A stretch of 19,883 bases of DNA from Candidatus Pelagibacter sp. (GTDB lineage: Bacteria > Pseudomonadota > Alphaproteobacteria > Pelagibacterales > Pelagibacteraceae): positions 1 to 19,883 of the forward strand of contig JAOIXS010000016.1 in assembly GCA_028225715.1 (NCBI GenBank), written 5' to 3'. The notes beneath the pieces were generated by a model. It was not told the DNA's origin, ran no database searches, and worked only from the letters and a program-made list of their open reading frames with translations. Position numbers and translations under genes: made by a program. Of the stretch, positions 1-10,327 are shown in pieces. Position 1 is the first letter of the stretch; each line of letters starts with the position of its first letter.

Positions 1-396
1 GCACTTGGAATAGATTATACCGATAATGAACAAGGTATAGATCCTAATATACAAGCAGAAATAAAAAATCAAACATACCAAAATAACAATAATCCATTAG
101 AAGCATTTATAGGTTTTGTTATATTATTTTTTCTGGGTGCGGGTGTGATTAGTTTAGTCTCAAGTGTTTTCGATTCTAATGACACTAAAGAACCTCTTGT
201 CATAAAAGAATATAAATATGTCCCTAAAAAAAGAACTGTATTTGATTCTGCTGGTGATACTTTAGATAAAGTTAATCCCTTAAATTATTTTAAGAAAAAA
301 AAAATGTGTCAACGAGTGGCTGATAGTAGAGATACAGTTTCTTTAGGTAAGAGGCATTATAAGGAATGCATGAAAAACCCGCATCAGTACAGGTAG
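1..396 (+). CDS. Unrecognised single-pass membrane protein with C-x19-C domain, 5' end missing
   Basis: The frame is open from the first base, so the gene begins left of the window; 131 residues are visible. No methionine codon occurs in frame before the membrane segment. The GTG at 145 is a possible start but lies inside that segment, so it is unlikely. Visible layout: a polar Asn/Gln-rich stretch (residues 1-34), one hydrophobic helix (about 35-57, AFIGFVILFFLGAGVISLV), a charged linker, then a small basic domain (81-131). This domain carries NPLNYFK, a cysteine at 103, an AD pair, a GK pair and a second cysteine at 123 in KECMKNP. It aligns without gaps to the end of the next gene. I do not recognise the family. 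The two cysteines could form a disulfide if the domain faces the periplasm, but the topology is not decided by the sequence. Confidence 0.7.
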   Translation, partial: ALGIDYTDNEQGIDPNIQAEIKNQTYQNNNNPLEAFIGFVILFFLGAGVISLVSSVFDSNDTKEPLVIKEYKYVPKKRTVFDSAGDTLDKVNPLNYFKKKKMCQRVADSRDTVSLGKRHYKECMKNPHQYR

Positions 397-453
397 GAAG
401 AGTACATAGTGTTTCAAGCTTTAAGAGAGATAGTTAAATGTATGGATAGATAA

Positions 454-741
454 ATGAAAAAACTTTTAGGAATTATGATCTTTACCCTATTGTTTATCTC
501 GATAGATTTAATTAAACCCACTAAAGTCGAGGCATGCCACTATGGTTGGGCGGTCCCAAGGTCTCACCATTCAACATTTGAAATATTAAAGTGTAAAGCT
601 GGAAGTGCTGTTGATAGCATAAACCCTGTAACATATTTTAAAAATAGAGAAAAATGTCAAGCGCGAGCTGACAAAAAGAATACTGTGGCTGCAGGTAAGA
701 AATTCTTTAAAAAATGCATGAAGAGACCATGGGATTATTAA
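454..741 (+). CDS. Small secreted protein of unknown function with C-x19-C domain
   Basis: The product has 95 residues. It opens with a clear Sec signal peptide: MKK, a hydrophobic core (about residues 4-20), then KPTKVEA with likely cleavage after Ala27. The mature protein would begin with Cys28, but the preceding V-E-A is a poor lipobox, so signal peptidase I is more likely than lipoprotein processing. The mature part is basic, with cysteines at 28, 47, 68 and 88. Residues 46-95 match the C-terminal domain of the upstream gene without gaps: NP, YFK, CQ, AD, TV, GK and CMK-P--Y are shared. The fixed C68-x19-C88 spacing suggests a small disulfide-stabilised periplasmic domain (inference). The start follows a weak GGA-containing leader. 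Part of the 5' region looks somewhat richer in G and C than neighbouring genes. Function unknown. Confidence 0.75.
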   Translation: MKKLLGIMIFTLLFISIDLIKPTKVEACHYGWAVPRSHHSTFEILKCKAGSAVDSINPVTYFKNREKCQARADKKNTVAAGKKFFKKCMKRPWDY

Positions 742-742
742 A

Positions 743-1270
743 ATGAAATTTTTTCCAGAATCTTTAGTTCCTGATCCCGATAAAAAAATAAATCTAAATG
801 ATAAAGATTTAATTAATAAAATAATTGAAAAACTGGTAACTAAAGAAAAAAATTTAAAAATGATAAAACAAGATCAGTTTGCCTCTAAACAAGGTGAGAT
901 TGTTACATGTAAATTTCTTAAAAATGACAAAGAAATAAATATAGGTTTTCAGAAAGTTTCATTTTATGACAAAAAAGATTTTGATTACAACATACCCTTA
1001 ATGAATTCTTTTTGGGATTGCATACATGATAGAAAACTTGAGTCTCATGTACATGAAGAATTACCTAATATGCAATATCTTCCTGAAAGTGAGATAGATA
1101 CAAAAAAATTATGTGGAATAAAGATAATAATGTCTGCATATAAACATACTAGTTTTGCAGTAGGTTCATCGGATACAATTTATAGTGATCCACCTCAGGA
1201 AAATAAACTATACAAATGTGCTTATCAAAACTTACCTTTATATGTTGATTGGATAAAAAAAAATATTTAA
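743..1270 (+). CDS. Hypothetical protein, 175 aa
   Basis: The ATG lies one base after the stop of the preceding secreted-protein gene. An in-frame stop at 719-721 leaves no earlier start, so 743 is the only reasonable one; translation is probably coupled. No signal peptide or membrane segment is visible. The N-terminal third is Lys/Asp/Asn-rich and probably helical (NLNDKDLINKIIEKL). The rest is mixed alpha/beta in appearance, with four scattered cysteines (in VTCKF, FWDCI, KLCGI and YKCAY). I see no catalytic motif and do not recognise a family. The coupling suggests joint expression with the secreted C-x19-C protein. It is followed by a 232-nt gap before priA. Confidence 0.65.
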   Translation: MKFFPESLVPDPDKKINLNDKDLINKIIEKLVTKEKNLKMIKQDQFASKQGEIVTCKFLKNDKEINIGFQKVSFYDKKDFDYNIPLMNSFWDCIHDRKLESHVHEELPNMQYLPESEIDTKKLCGIKIIMSAYKHTSFAVGSSDTIYSDPPQENKLYKCAYQNLPLYVDWIKKNI

Positions 1271-1502
1271 CATAAAAAAAATTAAATTTTAAATCTTATT
1301 GACCATAAAAAAGAATTGAAATAGATTTCTAAATGTATTGGAATTACAAATTAAACTTTACAATTAGATTTCGTTTAATGGTTTATTCATGGTGCGGAAA
1401 AAAGAAAGCTAACAGTGCCTTTAGAAGTTATGTTTATCAATAGAAGTAGAGCGGTTCAAAAAAGAACAATACACTCTTAAAGTATTTTCATATTATAAAA
1501 AT
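1271..1502. other. 232-nt gap before priA, no gene recognised
   Basis: This gap is long for such a compact genome. It holds one short open frame (1333-1443, 36 codons, plus strand) with no evident ribosome binding site and no recognisable family. I saw no tRNA fold, no terminator hairpin with a T-run and no convincing consensus promoter. It may contain the priA promoter or the decayed remains of a gene; the sequence alone does not say which. Confidence 0.4.
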
Positions 1503-3458
1503 ATGAAAGTACCGATTCTTATACCAAATATTTTTAATCATCCATTTACCTATAATTCAGATTTAAATTTAAAGGTTGGAGACTACGTGGCAGTGCCTTT
1601 TGGAAAGTCAGAGGTGACGGGAGTTGTATGGGATGATTTTGAAAAAAAAACAAACAAAAATTTTGCTATTAAAAAAGTTTTAAGAAAATTAGATGTTCCA
1701 CCATTAAAGAAAAATACAATTAAATTCTTAAATTGGTTTTCTGAATACAATATGACCCCTAAAGGTATGGCATTAAAATTGTTATTATTAAGTAGTGGCG
1801 CTATAGAAAAGTTACCAATTGAAGCTTATGAGCCATTCAAAATTGATATCAAAGAAAATGAAATAAAACTTTCTAAAGAGCAAAAAGATTCATTAAAAAA
1901 AATGAATGTATTAAATCAAAAATTTAGAGTTCATGTTTTACAGGGCACTACAGGGTCTGGTAAAACGATGGTTTATTTTGAGGCTTTAAAAGAGATAATT
2001 AATAAGGGTTTTCAAGGGTTAATTCTACTACCTGAAATTGGATTAACAGGTCAATTTCAAAATAAATTTATAGAATTTTTTGGATTCAAGCCTGCTGTGT
2101 GGCATTCAGGTATTACAAAAAAAAATAAAGAAATTATTTGGAGTGGAATAGCAAATGATAAAATTAAAGTTGTAATTGGTGCTCGGTCCTCATTGTTTTT
2201 ACCTTTTAAAAAATTAGGATTAATCATTGTTGATGAAGAACATGATCAATCTTACAAACAAGATGAGGGAGTAACTTACAATGCCAGAGATATGGCAATT
2301 TCTAGAGCATCCTTTGAAAATATTCCAATCAATTTAATAACAGCTGTCCCCTCTATTGAAACTTATGACAATATTAAAAAAGGTAAATATAGTTTATCAA
2401 AACTTGATCAAAGATATTTAAATGCCTCTTTACCAAAATATGAAATAATTAATCTTAATAATTCAAAGTTAGAAACTCAATCTTGGATATCAAAAGAAAC
2501 AATTGAGAAAGTAAAATTTCATCTTGAAAAAAAAGATCAAGTATTATTTTTTTTAAATAGAAGAGGATTTTCACCCCATGTATTATGTAAAAAATGTTTT
2601 ACTAGTTATTCATGTCCAAATTGTTCAATAAATTTGGTTTATCACAAAAATAAACAAAATTTATTATGTCACTACTGTGGATACAAAGCTTTACTAAATA
2701 GGGACTGCTCGAAAGAAGGAAAATGTGATTTTATCTTTAGTGGGCCTGGAGTTGAAAGGATATCTGAAGAAGTAAAAAAAATTTTCCCCACCAAGGCAAC
2801 AACTATATTTTCTAGTGATACAATGAATAAAAAAAGTTCTTCGGATGTTTTAGAAAAAATTATAAATAATGAAATCCAAATTTTAATTGGGACTCAATTA
2901 ATTTCTAAAGGATTCCACTTTCCAAGTTTAAATTGTATTGTTGTTGTTGATATCGACTTATCATCACAAGGTCATGACTTACGGGGAGCAGAAAAGAATT
3001 TACAGTTATATCATCAACTTTCAGGGAGAGCAGGTAGGACAGGAAAACCAGCAACTGTTTATTTTCAAACTTATAATTTAGATACCAAAATGATAACAGA
3101 CATTACAAATAAAAATCCTGATATTTTTTTAGATAAAGAACTTGAAATTAGAAGGGAAAATAATCTTCCACCGTTTCAGAGATTTATTGCTTTAATAATT
3201 ACTGGCAGCAATGAAAGAGAACTTGAAAAAGAGGCTTATAAGTTTAAAATTTTTATAGAAAGTGCTGTTGATGGTAGAGTGCTCGGTCCTGTAAATGCTC
3301 CTATATTTAGATTAAAAAGAAAGTTCAGAGTAAGACTTTTGATCAGAGGTAGAAAATCTTTAAAAGTACAGAATTCACTAGCCAAAATCATTGAAAAATT
3401 CAAATTTCCTACTGGAATGAAACTAACAGTTGATGTTGATCCAATAAACTTCAATTAA
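1503..3458 (+). CDS. priA: Primosomal protein N' (replication restart helicase PriA)
   Basis: PriA binds stalled forks and D-loops, unwinds DNA 3'-5' and reloads the replicative helicase. The product has 651 residues, somewhat shorter than E. coli PriA (732). The N-terminal DNA-binding region covers about 1-100 and starts in the family style (VPILIPNIFNHPFTY). Helicase motifs appear in order: Walker A GTTGSGKT (148-155), Walker B DEEH (244-247), then GTQLISKGFHFP (463-474) and the arginine-finger motif QLSGRAGR (505-512). All eight zinc-binding cysteines expected for PriA are present (362, 365, 371, 374, 389, 392, 402, 408). The usual TATPS-type motif III reads TAVPS here, a mild change. Nothing suggests inactivity. 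It is read on the same strand as the atp genes 110 nt downstream, but probably as its own unit. Confidence 0.97.
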   Translation: MKVPILIPNIFNHPFTYNSDLNLKVGDYVAVPFGKSEVTGVVWDDFEKKTNKNFAIKKVLRKLDVPPLKKNTIKFLNWFSEYNMTPKGMALKLLLLSSGAIEKLPIEAYEPFKIDIKENEIKLSKEQKDSLKKMNVLNQKFRVHVLQGTTGSGKTMVYFEALKEIINKGFQGLILLPEIGLTGQFQNKFIEFFGFKPAVWHSGITKKNKEIIWSGIANDKIKVVIGARSSLFLPFKKLGLIIVDEEHDQSYKQDEGVTYNARDMAISRASFENIPINLITAVPSIETYDNIKKGKYSLSKLDQRYLNASLPKYEIINLNNSKLETQSWISKETIEKVKFHLEKKDQVLFFLNRRGFSPHVLCKKCFTSYSCPNCSINLVYHKNKQNLLCHYCGYKALLNRDCSKEGKCDFIFSGPGVERISEEVKKIFPTKATTIFSSDTMNKKSSSDVLEKIINNEIQILIGTQLISKGFHFPSLNCIVVVDIDLSSQGHDLRGAEKNLQLYHQLSGRAGRTGKPATVYFQTYNLDTKMITDITNKNPDIFLDKELEIRRENNLPPFQRFIALIITGSNERELEKEAYKFKIFIESAVDGRVLGPVNAPIFRLKRKFRVRLLIRGRKSLKVQNSLAKIIEKFKFPTGMKLTVDVDPINFN

Positions 3459-3493
3459 CAGTCAAAAAATAACACTTTTAGACAATGTGTGAC

Positions 3494-3522
3494 TTGAAGA
3501 GAATAGGGTCATATGTTAATTA
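3494..3522 (+). promoter_or_regulatory. Possible promoter of the atp operon
   Basis: In the 110-nt gap after priA, TTGAAG (3494-3499) is followed 16-17 nt later by TTAATTA (3516-3522), a moderate match to sigma70 -35 and -10 boxes. It is the best candidate in the gap, but in DNA this AT-rich chance matches are common. Its placement about 45 nt upstream of the atpH start fits a short leader. Confidence 0.35.
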
Positions 3523-3555
3523 AAACGGAAATTTAATAAATCTTCAAATATTTAT

Positions 3556-3560
3556 AAGGA
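3556..3560 (+). promoter_or_regulatory. Ribosome binding site that fixes the TTG start of atpH
   Basis: AAGGA ends 8 nt before the TTG at 3569. No ATG or GTG lies close by in this frame, and the next methionine of AtpH is more than 160 residues in. The good Shine-Dalgarno spacing therefore settles the unusual start codon. Confidence 0.65.
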
Positions 3561-3568
3561 ACAATAAA

Positions 3569-4126
3569 TTGAGCAAAAATAAAGGTTTTTCCGAAACATC
3601 AGCAGGCAGATACTCCCTGGCACTTTATGAATTAGCAATAGAAGCTAATAATTTAAGTGAGATCGAGGTTCATTCTGCTTCAATTATTAATTTAATTGCT
3701 TTAAGTGAAGATTTTAAATCTTTAATCAAAGATCCAACGAATAACAAAGAAGACCAATTGAATGCTCTAAGTAAAATTTCAGAGCAATATAAAATAAATG
3801 AATTATTAACTAAATTTTTAAGCTTTCTAATATCTAAAAGAAGATTCTTTTATGTAGATAAAATTCTAAAAAGCTTTGTTGAGACATGTTCAGTCAAAAG
3901 AGGGGAATTAAAAGCAGAATTAACTTCTGCAAAAGATCTTACTGAAAATGAAATTAATAATATAAAAGAAGAATTGACTAAAAACTTTAGTTCAAAAATA
4001 AAATTAAACTACAAACACGATGCAAGTTTAATTGGGGGTTTGATTGTGCAAGTCGGAAGCACAATGGTGGACACTTCCATTAAAAATAAATTACAACAAA
4101 TCGAAAATAGGATGATAGAGGCATAA
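3569..4126 (+). CDS. atpH: ATP synthase F1 subunit delta
   Basis: Delta sits on top of the F1 alpha3-beta3 ring and ties it to the peripheral stalk (b subunits), so it is part of the stator. The product has 185 residues, normal for the family. The N-terminal helical domain starts with the typical AGRYSLALYELA stretch (12-23). The C-terminal part ends with the delta signature LIGGLIVQVG (154-163) followed by DTSIKNKLQQI. The start codon is TTG. Its stop is directly followed by the ATG of atpA with no gap, so the two are probably translationally coupled. As in other alphaproteobacteria, the F0 genes are not part of this operon. Confidence 0.96.
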   Translation: MSKNKGFSETSAGRYSLALYELAIEANNLSEIEVHSASIINLIALSEDFKSLIKDPTNNKEDQLNALSKISEQYKINELLTKFLSFLISKRRFFYVDKILKSFVETCSVKRGELKAELTSAKDLTENEINNIKEELTKNFSSKIKLNYKHDASLIGGLIVQVGSTMVDTSIKNKLQQIENRMIEA

Positions 4127-5662
4127 ATGGATATAAACCCATCAGAAGTAACAAAGATATTAAAAGAGCAAATTAAAAAATTTGGCGATAAAGCAGAAGT
4201 GACTGAAGTTGGTCAAGTTTTGTCAGTAGGAGATGGTATTGCTAGAGTGTACGGATTAGATAATGTTCAAGCTGGAGAGATGGTAGAATTTTCCGATGGA
4301 TCAAAAGGAATGGCTCTAAACTTAGAAAGCGAAAATGTTGGAGTTGTAATTTTTGGAGATGATAGAAAAATTAAAGAAGGTGACGTTGTTAAAAGAACAG
4401 GAAGTATTGTTGATACACCTGTTGGAAAAGAATTATTAGGAAGAGTTGTTGATGGATTAGGAAATCCAATCGATGGCAAAGGTGCTTTAGATAAAGCAAC
4501 TAAAAGAAGTAGAGTTGAGGTAAAAGCTCCTGGAATTATTCCAAGACAATCTGTTAGTGAACCAATGCAAACAGGCTTAAAATCAATTGACAGTCTAGTT
4601 CCAGTTGGAAGAGGACAGCGTGAATTAATTATTGGGGATAGACAAACTGGAAAAACTGCAGTTGCTATCGATGCAATCATTAACCAGAAAAAAATAAATG
4701 AATCTGGTGATGAGAAGCAAAAACTTTACTGTATCTATGTCGCTATAGGTCAAAAAAGATCTACAGTTAGACAAATTCAAAAAACTTTAGAAGAAGCTGG
4801 TGCAATGGAATATACAACTATTGTTGCTGCTACTGCTTCAGATGCAGCGCCGCTTCAGTTTTTAGCACCATATACAGGCTGCACTATGGGTGAATACTAT
4901 AGAGATAATGGTATGCATGCATTAATCATCTATGATGATTTATCTAAACAGGCTGTAGCTTATAGACAAATGTCACTTTTATTAAGAAGACCTCCAGGAA
5001 GAGAAGCTTATCCGGGAGATGTATTTTATTTACACAGTAGATTACTTGAGAGAGCAGCCAAGCTTAGTGATGAGCATGGTGGAGGTTCGTTAACCGCTCT
5101 TCCTATAATTGAAACGCAAGGTGGAGACGTATCTGCTTTTATTCCTACTAATGTTATTTCAATTACAGATGGTCAAATATTTCTTGAAACAGAATTATTT
5201 AACCAAGGAATTAGACCAGCGATTAACGTAGGTCTATCAGTTTCTAGAGTTGGATCTGCAGCACAAACAAAAGCAATGAAAAAAGTTTCTGGTTCAATGA
5301 AGCTGGAGCTTGCTCAATATAGAGAAATGGCTGCCTTTGCACAATTTGGTTCTGATTTAGATGCATCAACACAAAAACTTTTAAACAGAGGTTCAAAACT
5401 AACTGAACTTTTAAAACAAAAACAATATTCTCCTATGACAGTTGCTGAGCAAGTAATTTCAGTTTTCTGTGGAGTTAAAGGTTATTTGGATGATGTAGAA
5501 CTTAAAGATATTTCTGAGTTCGAATCTAAGATTATTGAAAAATGTAAATCTGAAAAACCAGAAATTTTAGTATCTGTTTTAAGTTCAGGTAAACTTGAAG
5601 AAGATACTGAAAAATTATTAGTTGAAACTATCATGGAACTCAAGAAGAACTTTAATTCTTAA
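4127..5662 (+). CDS. atpA: ATP synthase F1 subunit alpha
   Basis: This is the non-catalytic nucleotide-binding subunit of the F1 ring. The product has 511 residues, normal length. The N-terminal segment (1-25) that binds delta is followed by the beta-barrel (about 26-95) and the nucleotide-binding domain with P-loop GDRQTGKT (170-177). The alpha/beta signature [10 protein letters not shown] is present, followed by the arginine of [10 protein letters not shown] that reaches into the catalytic site of beta. The C-terminal helical bundle is complete. It starts immediately after the atpH stop and is separated from atpG by three bases. Nothing unusual is seen. Confidence 0.98.
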   Translation: MDINPSEVTKILKEQIKKFGDKAEVTEVGQVLSVGDGIARVYGLDNVQAGEMVEFSDGSKGMALNLESENVGVVIFGDDRKIKEGDVVKRTGSIVDTPVGKELLGRVVDGLGNPIDGKGALDKATKRSRVEVKAPGIIPRQSVSEPMQTGLKSIDSLVPVGRGQRELIIGDRQTGKTAVAIDAIINQKKINESGDEKQKLYCIYVAIGQKRSTVRQIQKTLEEAGAMEYTTIVAATASDAAPLQFLAPYTGCTMGEYYRDNGMHALIIYDDLSKQAVAYRQMSLLLRRPPGREAYPGDVFYLHSRLLERAAKLSDEHGGGSLTALPIIETQGGDVSAFIPTNVISITDGQIFLETELFNQGIRPAINVGLSVSRVGSAAQTKAMKKVSGSMKLELAQYREMAAFAQFGSDLDASTQKLLNRGSKLTELLKQKQYSPMTVAEQVISVFCGVKGYLDDVELKDISEFESKIIEKCKSEKPEILVSVLSSGKLEEDTEKLLVETIMELKKNFNS

Positions 5663-5665
5663 AAT

Positions 5666-7961
<2,296 letters not shown>

Positions 7962-7962
<1 letters not shown>

Positions 7963-8354
7963 TGAGTGAAGAGTTCAAAATAGAAATTGTAAACCCAGAA
8001 AAATCTTTTCTTTCAAAAGAAGATGTAACAGAAGTTGTTGTACCTGCTTTTGAGGGAGAAATGGGGATTTTAAAGGACCATATCTCAATTATTTCATTCC
8101 TAAAGCCAGGGATTATTAAAATCTTTTCTAAATCAGGAGAGGATAATTATTATGTTGAGGATGGAATTGTTGAATTTAAGAATAATAATTTATCAGTTCT
8201 AACAAGTTCTATTTTTAATATTAAAGATATTGATAAAGATAAAATTAGTGAACTACTTGCTCAAGCAGAAGAAAATTCAAAAAATAGTGACATTACGGAT
8301 CAAAATAAATACTTAGTTGACCAAAAAATTGATGTGCTAAAAACTCTTAATTAA
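7962..8354 (+). CDS. atpC: ATP synthase F1 subunit epsilon
   Basis: Epsilon binds the foot of gamma and regulates or inhibits ATP hydrolysis. The product has 130 residues. The N-terminal beta-sandwich (about 1-85) has the typical PAFEGEMGILKDH stretch (28-40). The C-terminal helical part (about 88-130) is complete enough to form the usual hairpin. It is the last gene of the operon. Its stop codon overlaps the stop of the convergent rppH gene by 8 bp, leaving no room for a conventional terminator hairpin between them. Confidence 0.95.
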
Positions 8355-8823
8355 GAATTTCTTTTACTTTTTCTTTAACATCTTTGTACACATGCAGCTT
8401 AAAGTCTACAACTAGGTTAGTTATATTTTCAAGATCAATCCATTTCCATTCACAAAATTCAGGGTTTTTAGTTTTAATATCAATCTCGTTATCTTGTCCT
8501 AAAAATCTCATTATAAACCACTTTTGTTTCTGACCCCTATATTTGCCTTTCCAAATTATACCTAATAAGTTTTTTGGTAATTCATAAGAGATTAACCCAT
8601 CACATTCTTTAATTAGTTCAACATTTTTAATACTAGTTTCCTCTTCTAGCTCTCTGTAAGCAGCAGTTAAGTAGCTCTCTCCCTTATCAACACCACCTTG
8701 GGGCATCTGCCAAAAATTTTTTTGGTTATCAATCCTTTTTGCAACAAAAACTTTATTATCTTTGTTTAGGACAACAATTCCAACTCCACTTCTAAGAGGT
8801 AAGTTTACTTTACTATCCGACAT
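8347..8823 (-). CDS. rppH: RNA pyrophosphohydrolase (Nudix family)
   Basis: RppH removes pyrophosphate from the 5' triphosphate of mRNA and so starts 5'-end-dependent decay. The product has 158 residues, the usual size. WQMPQGG (38-44), typical of RppH and related diadenosine polyphosphate hydrolases, leads into the Nudix box (43-65). In that box the metal-binding glutamates of RELEEE are present. The conserved glycine near the box end is serine here (EEETSI instead of EExGU), a substitution away from the metal ligands. It is the last gene of the rplU-led cluster and abuts ctpA without a gap. The C-terminus overlaps atpC on the opposite strand. Confidence 0.93.
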   Translation of the reverse strand: MSDSKVNLPLRSGVGIVVLNKDNKVFVAKRIDNQKNFWQMPQGGVDKGESYLTAAYRELEEETSIKNVELIKECDGLISYELPKNLLGIIWKGKYRGQKQKWFIMRFLGQDNEIDIKTKNPEFCEWKWIDLENITNLVVDFKLHVYKDVKEKVKEILN

Positions 8824-9963
8824 TTATCCGTTGAATAATTTTATTGCAAAATTCAATTGATTATCAGTTTCAGAATTAAATTTAAAATCATCTAAACCTT
8901 CTGTAACCTCTATATCAGGTGTTACACCTACTTCAGAAATAGATTTTCCTGAAGGAAGATAATATTTTGCAATTGTTAATCTAATAGCACCTCTATTTTT
9001 TAAAGGGATTATTGATTGTACAGAGCCTTTTCCATAACTGTTTTCTCCAAGTATAATAGCTCTTTTATGATCTTTTAATGCACCAGCTACTATTTCTGAT
9101 GCTGATGCTGATCCATAGTTAATAAGTATAATTAATGTTTTACCATTTGTTAGATCACCTTTTTTAGCAAACCATTTTCTATTCTCTGAGGCTTGTCGGC
9201 TTCTTGTTGATACAATCTCACCATTTTCTAAAAAAAAGTCTGAAATTTTAATTGCCTGAGAAAGTAAGCCACCTGGGTTGTTTCTTAAGTCTAAGATATA
9301 TCCCTTTAGATCTTTATTTTTATTTAATTTATTAATTTTTTCTTTAATTTGTTCACTACTATTTTCGTTAAAGGAAGTTAGTCTTATATAGCCAATATTA
9401 TTATCTATAAGTTCAGATTTTACAGACTGAACCTGAATAACTTCTCTCGTTATATTAAAAATTAATGCTTTTTTAACACCTCTTCTTCTAACCGTTATTT
9501 CAATACTCGATCCAACAGGTCCCCTCATTAAGTCTACTGCTTGCATTAATGTTTTACCTTGAACCTGAGTATTATTAATTTTTACAATATAATCACCAGC
9601 TTTTAATCCTGCTTTTGATGCTGGAGTATTATCTATTGGAGATATCACTTTTACAACACCTGCTTCCATACCAACTTCAATACCAAGCCCACCAAACTCT
9701 CCACTAGTTTCAGTTTGCATACCCTCAAAACTTTCTGGCGTCATATATGCGGAATAGGGATCAAGAGATTGCAATAAACCATTTATGGCTGAATCCATAC
9801 TTTTTGATTGATCTACCTCATCAACATATTCTTTGCTAATTTTTTCAAGTACCTCACCAAACAAATCAATTTTTTTATATAAGTCAGTATTTTCAGAAAA
9901 ACTTTTTTGAAAAGTAAATAATAGTATTATAAAAAAAATAAAAAATTTTTTAGTTAAAATCAT
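8824..9963 (-). CDS. ctpA: Periplasmic C-terminal processing peptidase, S41 family
   Basis: S41A proteases cut substrates near the C-terminus in the periplasm and have been linked to envelope quality control. The product has 379 residues. It opens with a signal peptide (basic MILTKK, hydrophobic 7-17, cleavage probably after SFS at 23). A PDZ domain follows (about 92-170, with SKAGLKAGDYIVKIN at 116-130), and then the S41 protease core. The catalytic Ser-Lys pair can be placed as S287 in GSASASEI and K312 in SYGKGSVQ, with the 25-residue spacing found in E. coli Prc. The RNNPGG motif (227-232) is intact. It overlaps rsfS by four bases. This gene often closes the rsfS cluster in alphaproteobacteria. 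Confidence 0.93.
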   Translation of the reverse strand: MILTKKFFIFFIILLFTFQKSFSENTDLYKKIDLFGEVLEKISKEYVDEVDQSKSMDSAINGLLQSLDPYSAYMTPESFEGMQTETSGEFGGLGIEVGMEAGVVKVISPIDNTPASKAGLKAGDYIVKINNTQVQGKTLMQAVDLMRGPVGSSIEITVRRRGVKKALIFNITREVIQVQSVKSELIDNNIGYIRLTSFNENSSEQIKEKINKLNKNKDLKGYILDLRNNPGGLLSQAIKISDFFLENGEIVSTRSRQASENRKWFAKKGDLTNGKTLIILINYGSASASEIVAGALKDHKRAIILGENSYGKGSVQSIIPLKNRGAIRLTIAKYYLPSGKSISEVGVTPDIEVTEGLDDFKFNSETDNQLNFAIKLFNG

Positions 9964-10310
9964 ATCATTACTTTTTCTTTAGGAATGATTTCTGACCATA
10001 TTTTTTCTAATTCATAAAATTTTCTTTTATCGGGATGAAATATGTGAACAATCAAGTCTATACCATCAACTAATTTCCAATCACTACTTTCTTTTCCTTC
10101 AATCTTAGAATTTTTTGCTCCATTGGTCTTTAATTTTTCTAGCACCATTTCAGATAAAGCTTGAATATGTCTAGAAGAAGTTCCACTTGCTATAATCATA
10201 TAGTCAGCCATTGAACTTTTATTTTTAAGATCTATTGAAATAATATCTAGGGCTTTATTGGAATCTAAGGTTTTTAGGATTAAATCTTTAAGGTCTATGT
10301 TTTTTTCCAT
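9960..10310 (-). CDS. rsfS: Ribosomal silencing factor RsfS
   Basis: RsfS binds L14 on the 50S subunit and blocks joining with 30S during starvation. From the ATG at 10310 the product has 116 residues, typical of the family. Conserved stretches include MADYMIIASGTSSRHIQAL (34-52) and DWKLVDGIDLIVHIF (77-91). An alternative TTG start at 10331 would add seven residues and overlap the nadD stop (TTGA). I prefer the ATG because it is the common start codon and an AAGG lies 12 nt upstream, although that spacing is long. The 3' end overlaps ctpA by four bases (ATGA). NadD upstream and RsfS together are a standard bacterial pair. Confidence 0.9.
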   Translation of the reverse strand: MEKNIDLKDLILKTLDSNKALDIISIDLKNKSSMADYMIIASGTSSRHIQALSEMVLEKLKTNGAKNSKIEGKESSDWKLVDGIDLIVHIFHPDKRKFYELEKIWSEIIPKEKVMI

Positions 10311-10327
10311 TAATACATTTAACCTTA

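Noticed and set aside
145..396. GTG at 145 as the start of the first gene
   Set aside because: The frame is open to the left edge and the GTG lies in the middle of the membrane helix, so a start outside the window is more likely.
1333..1443. A 36-codon open frame in the gap before priA (plus strand)
   Set aside because: No ribosome binding site, no recognisable family and too short in AT-rich DNA to be convincing.
3459..3493. Terminator after priA
   Set aside because: Only a weak four-base ACAC/GTGT pairing is seen and no T-run follows.
4267..4680. Long minus-strand open frame (137 codons) opposite atpA
   Set aside because: It lies wholly within the highly conserved atpA coding region, has no ribosome binding site and its translation resembles no family; it is a shadow frame.
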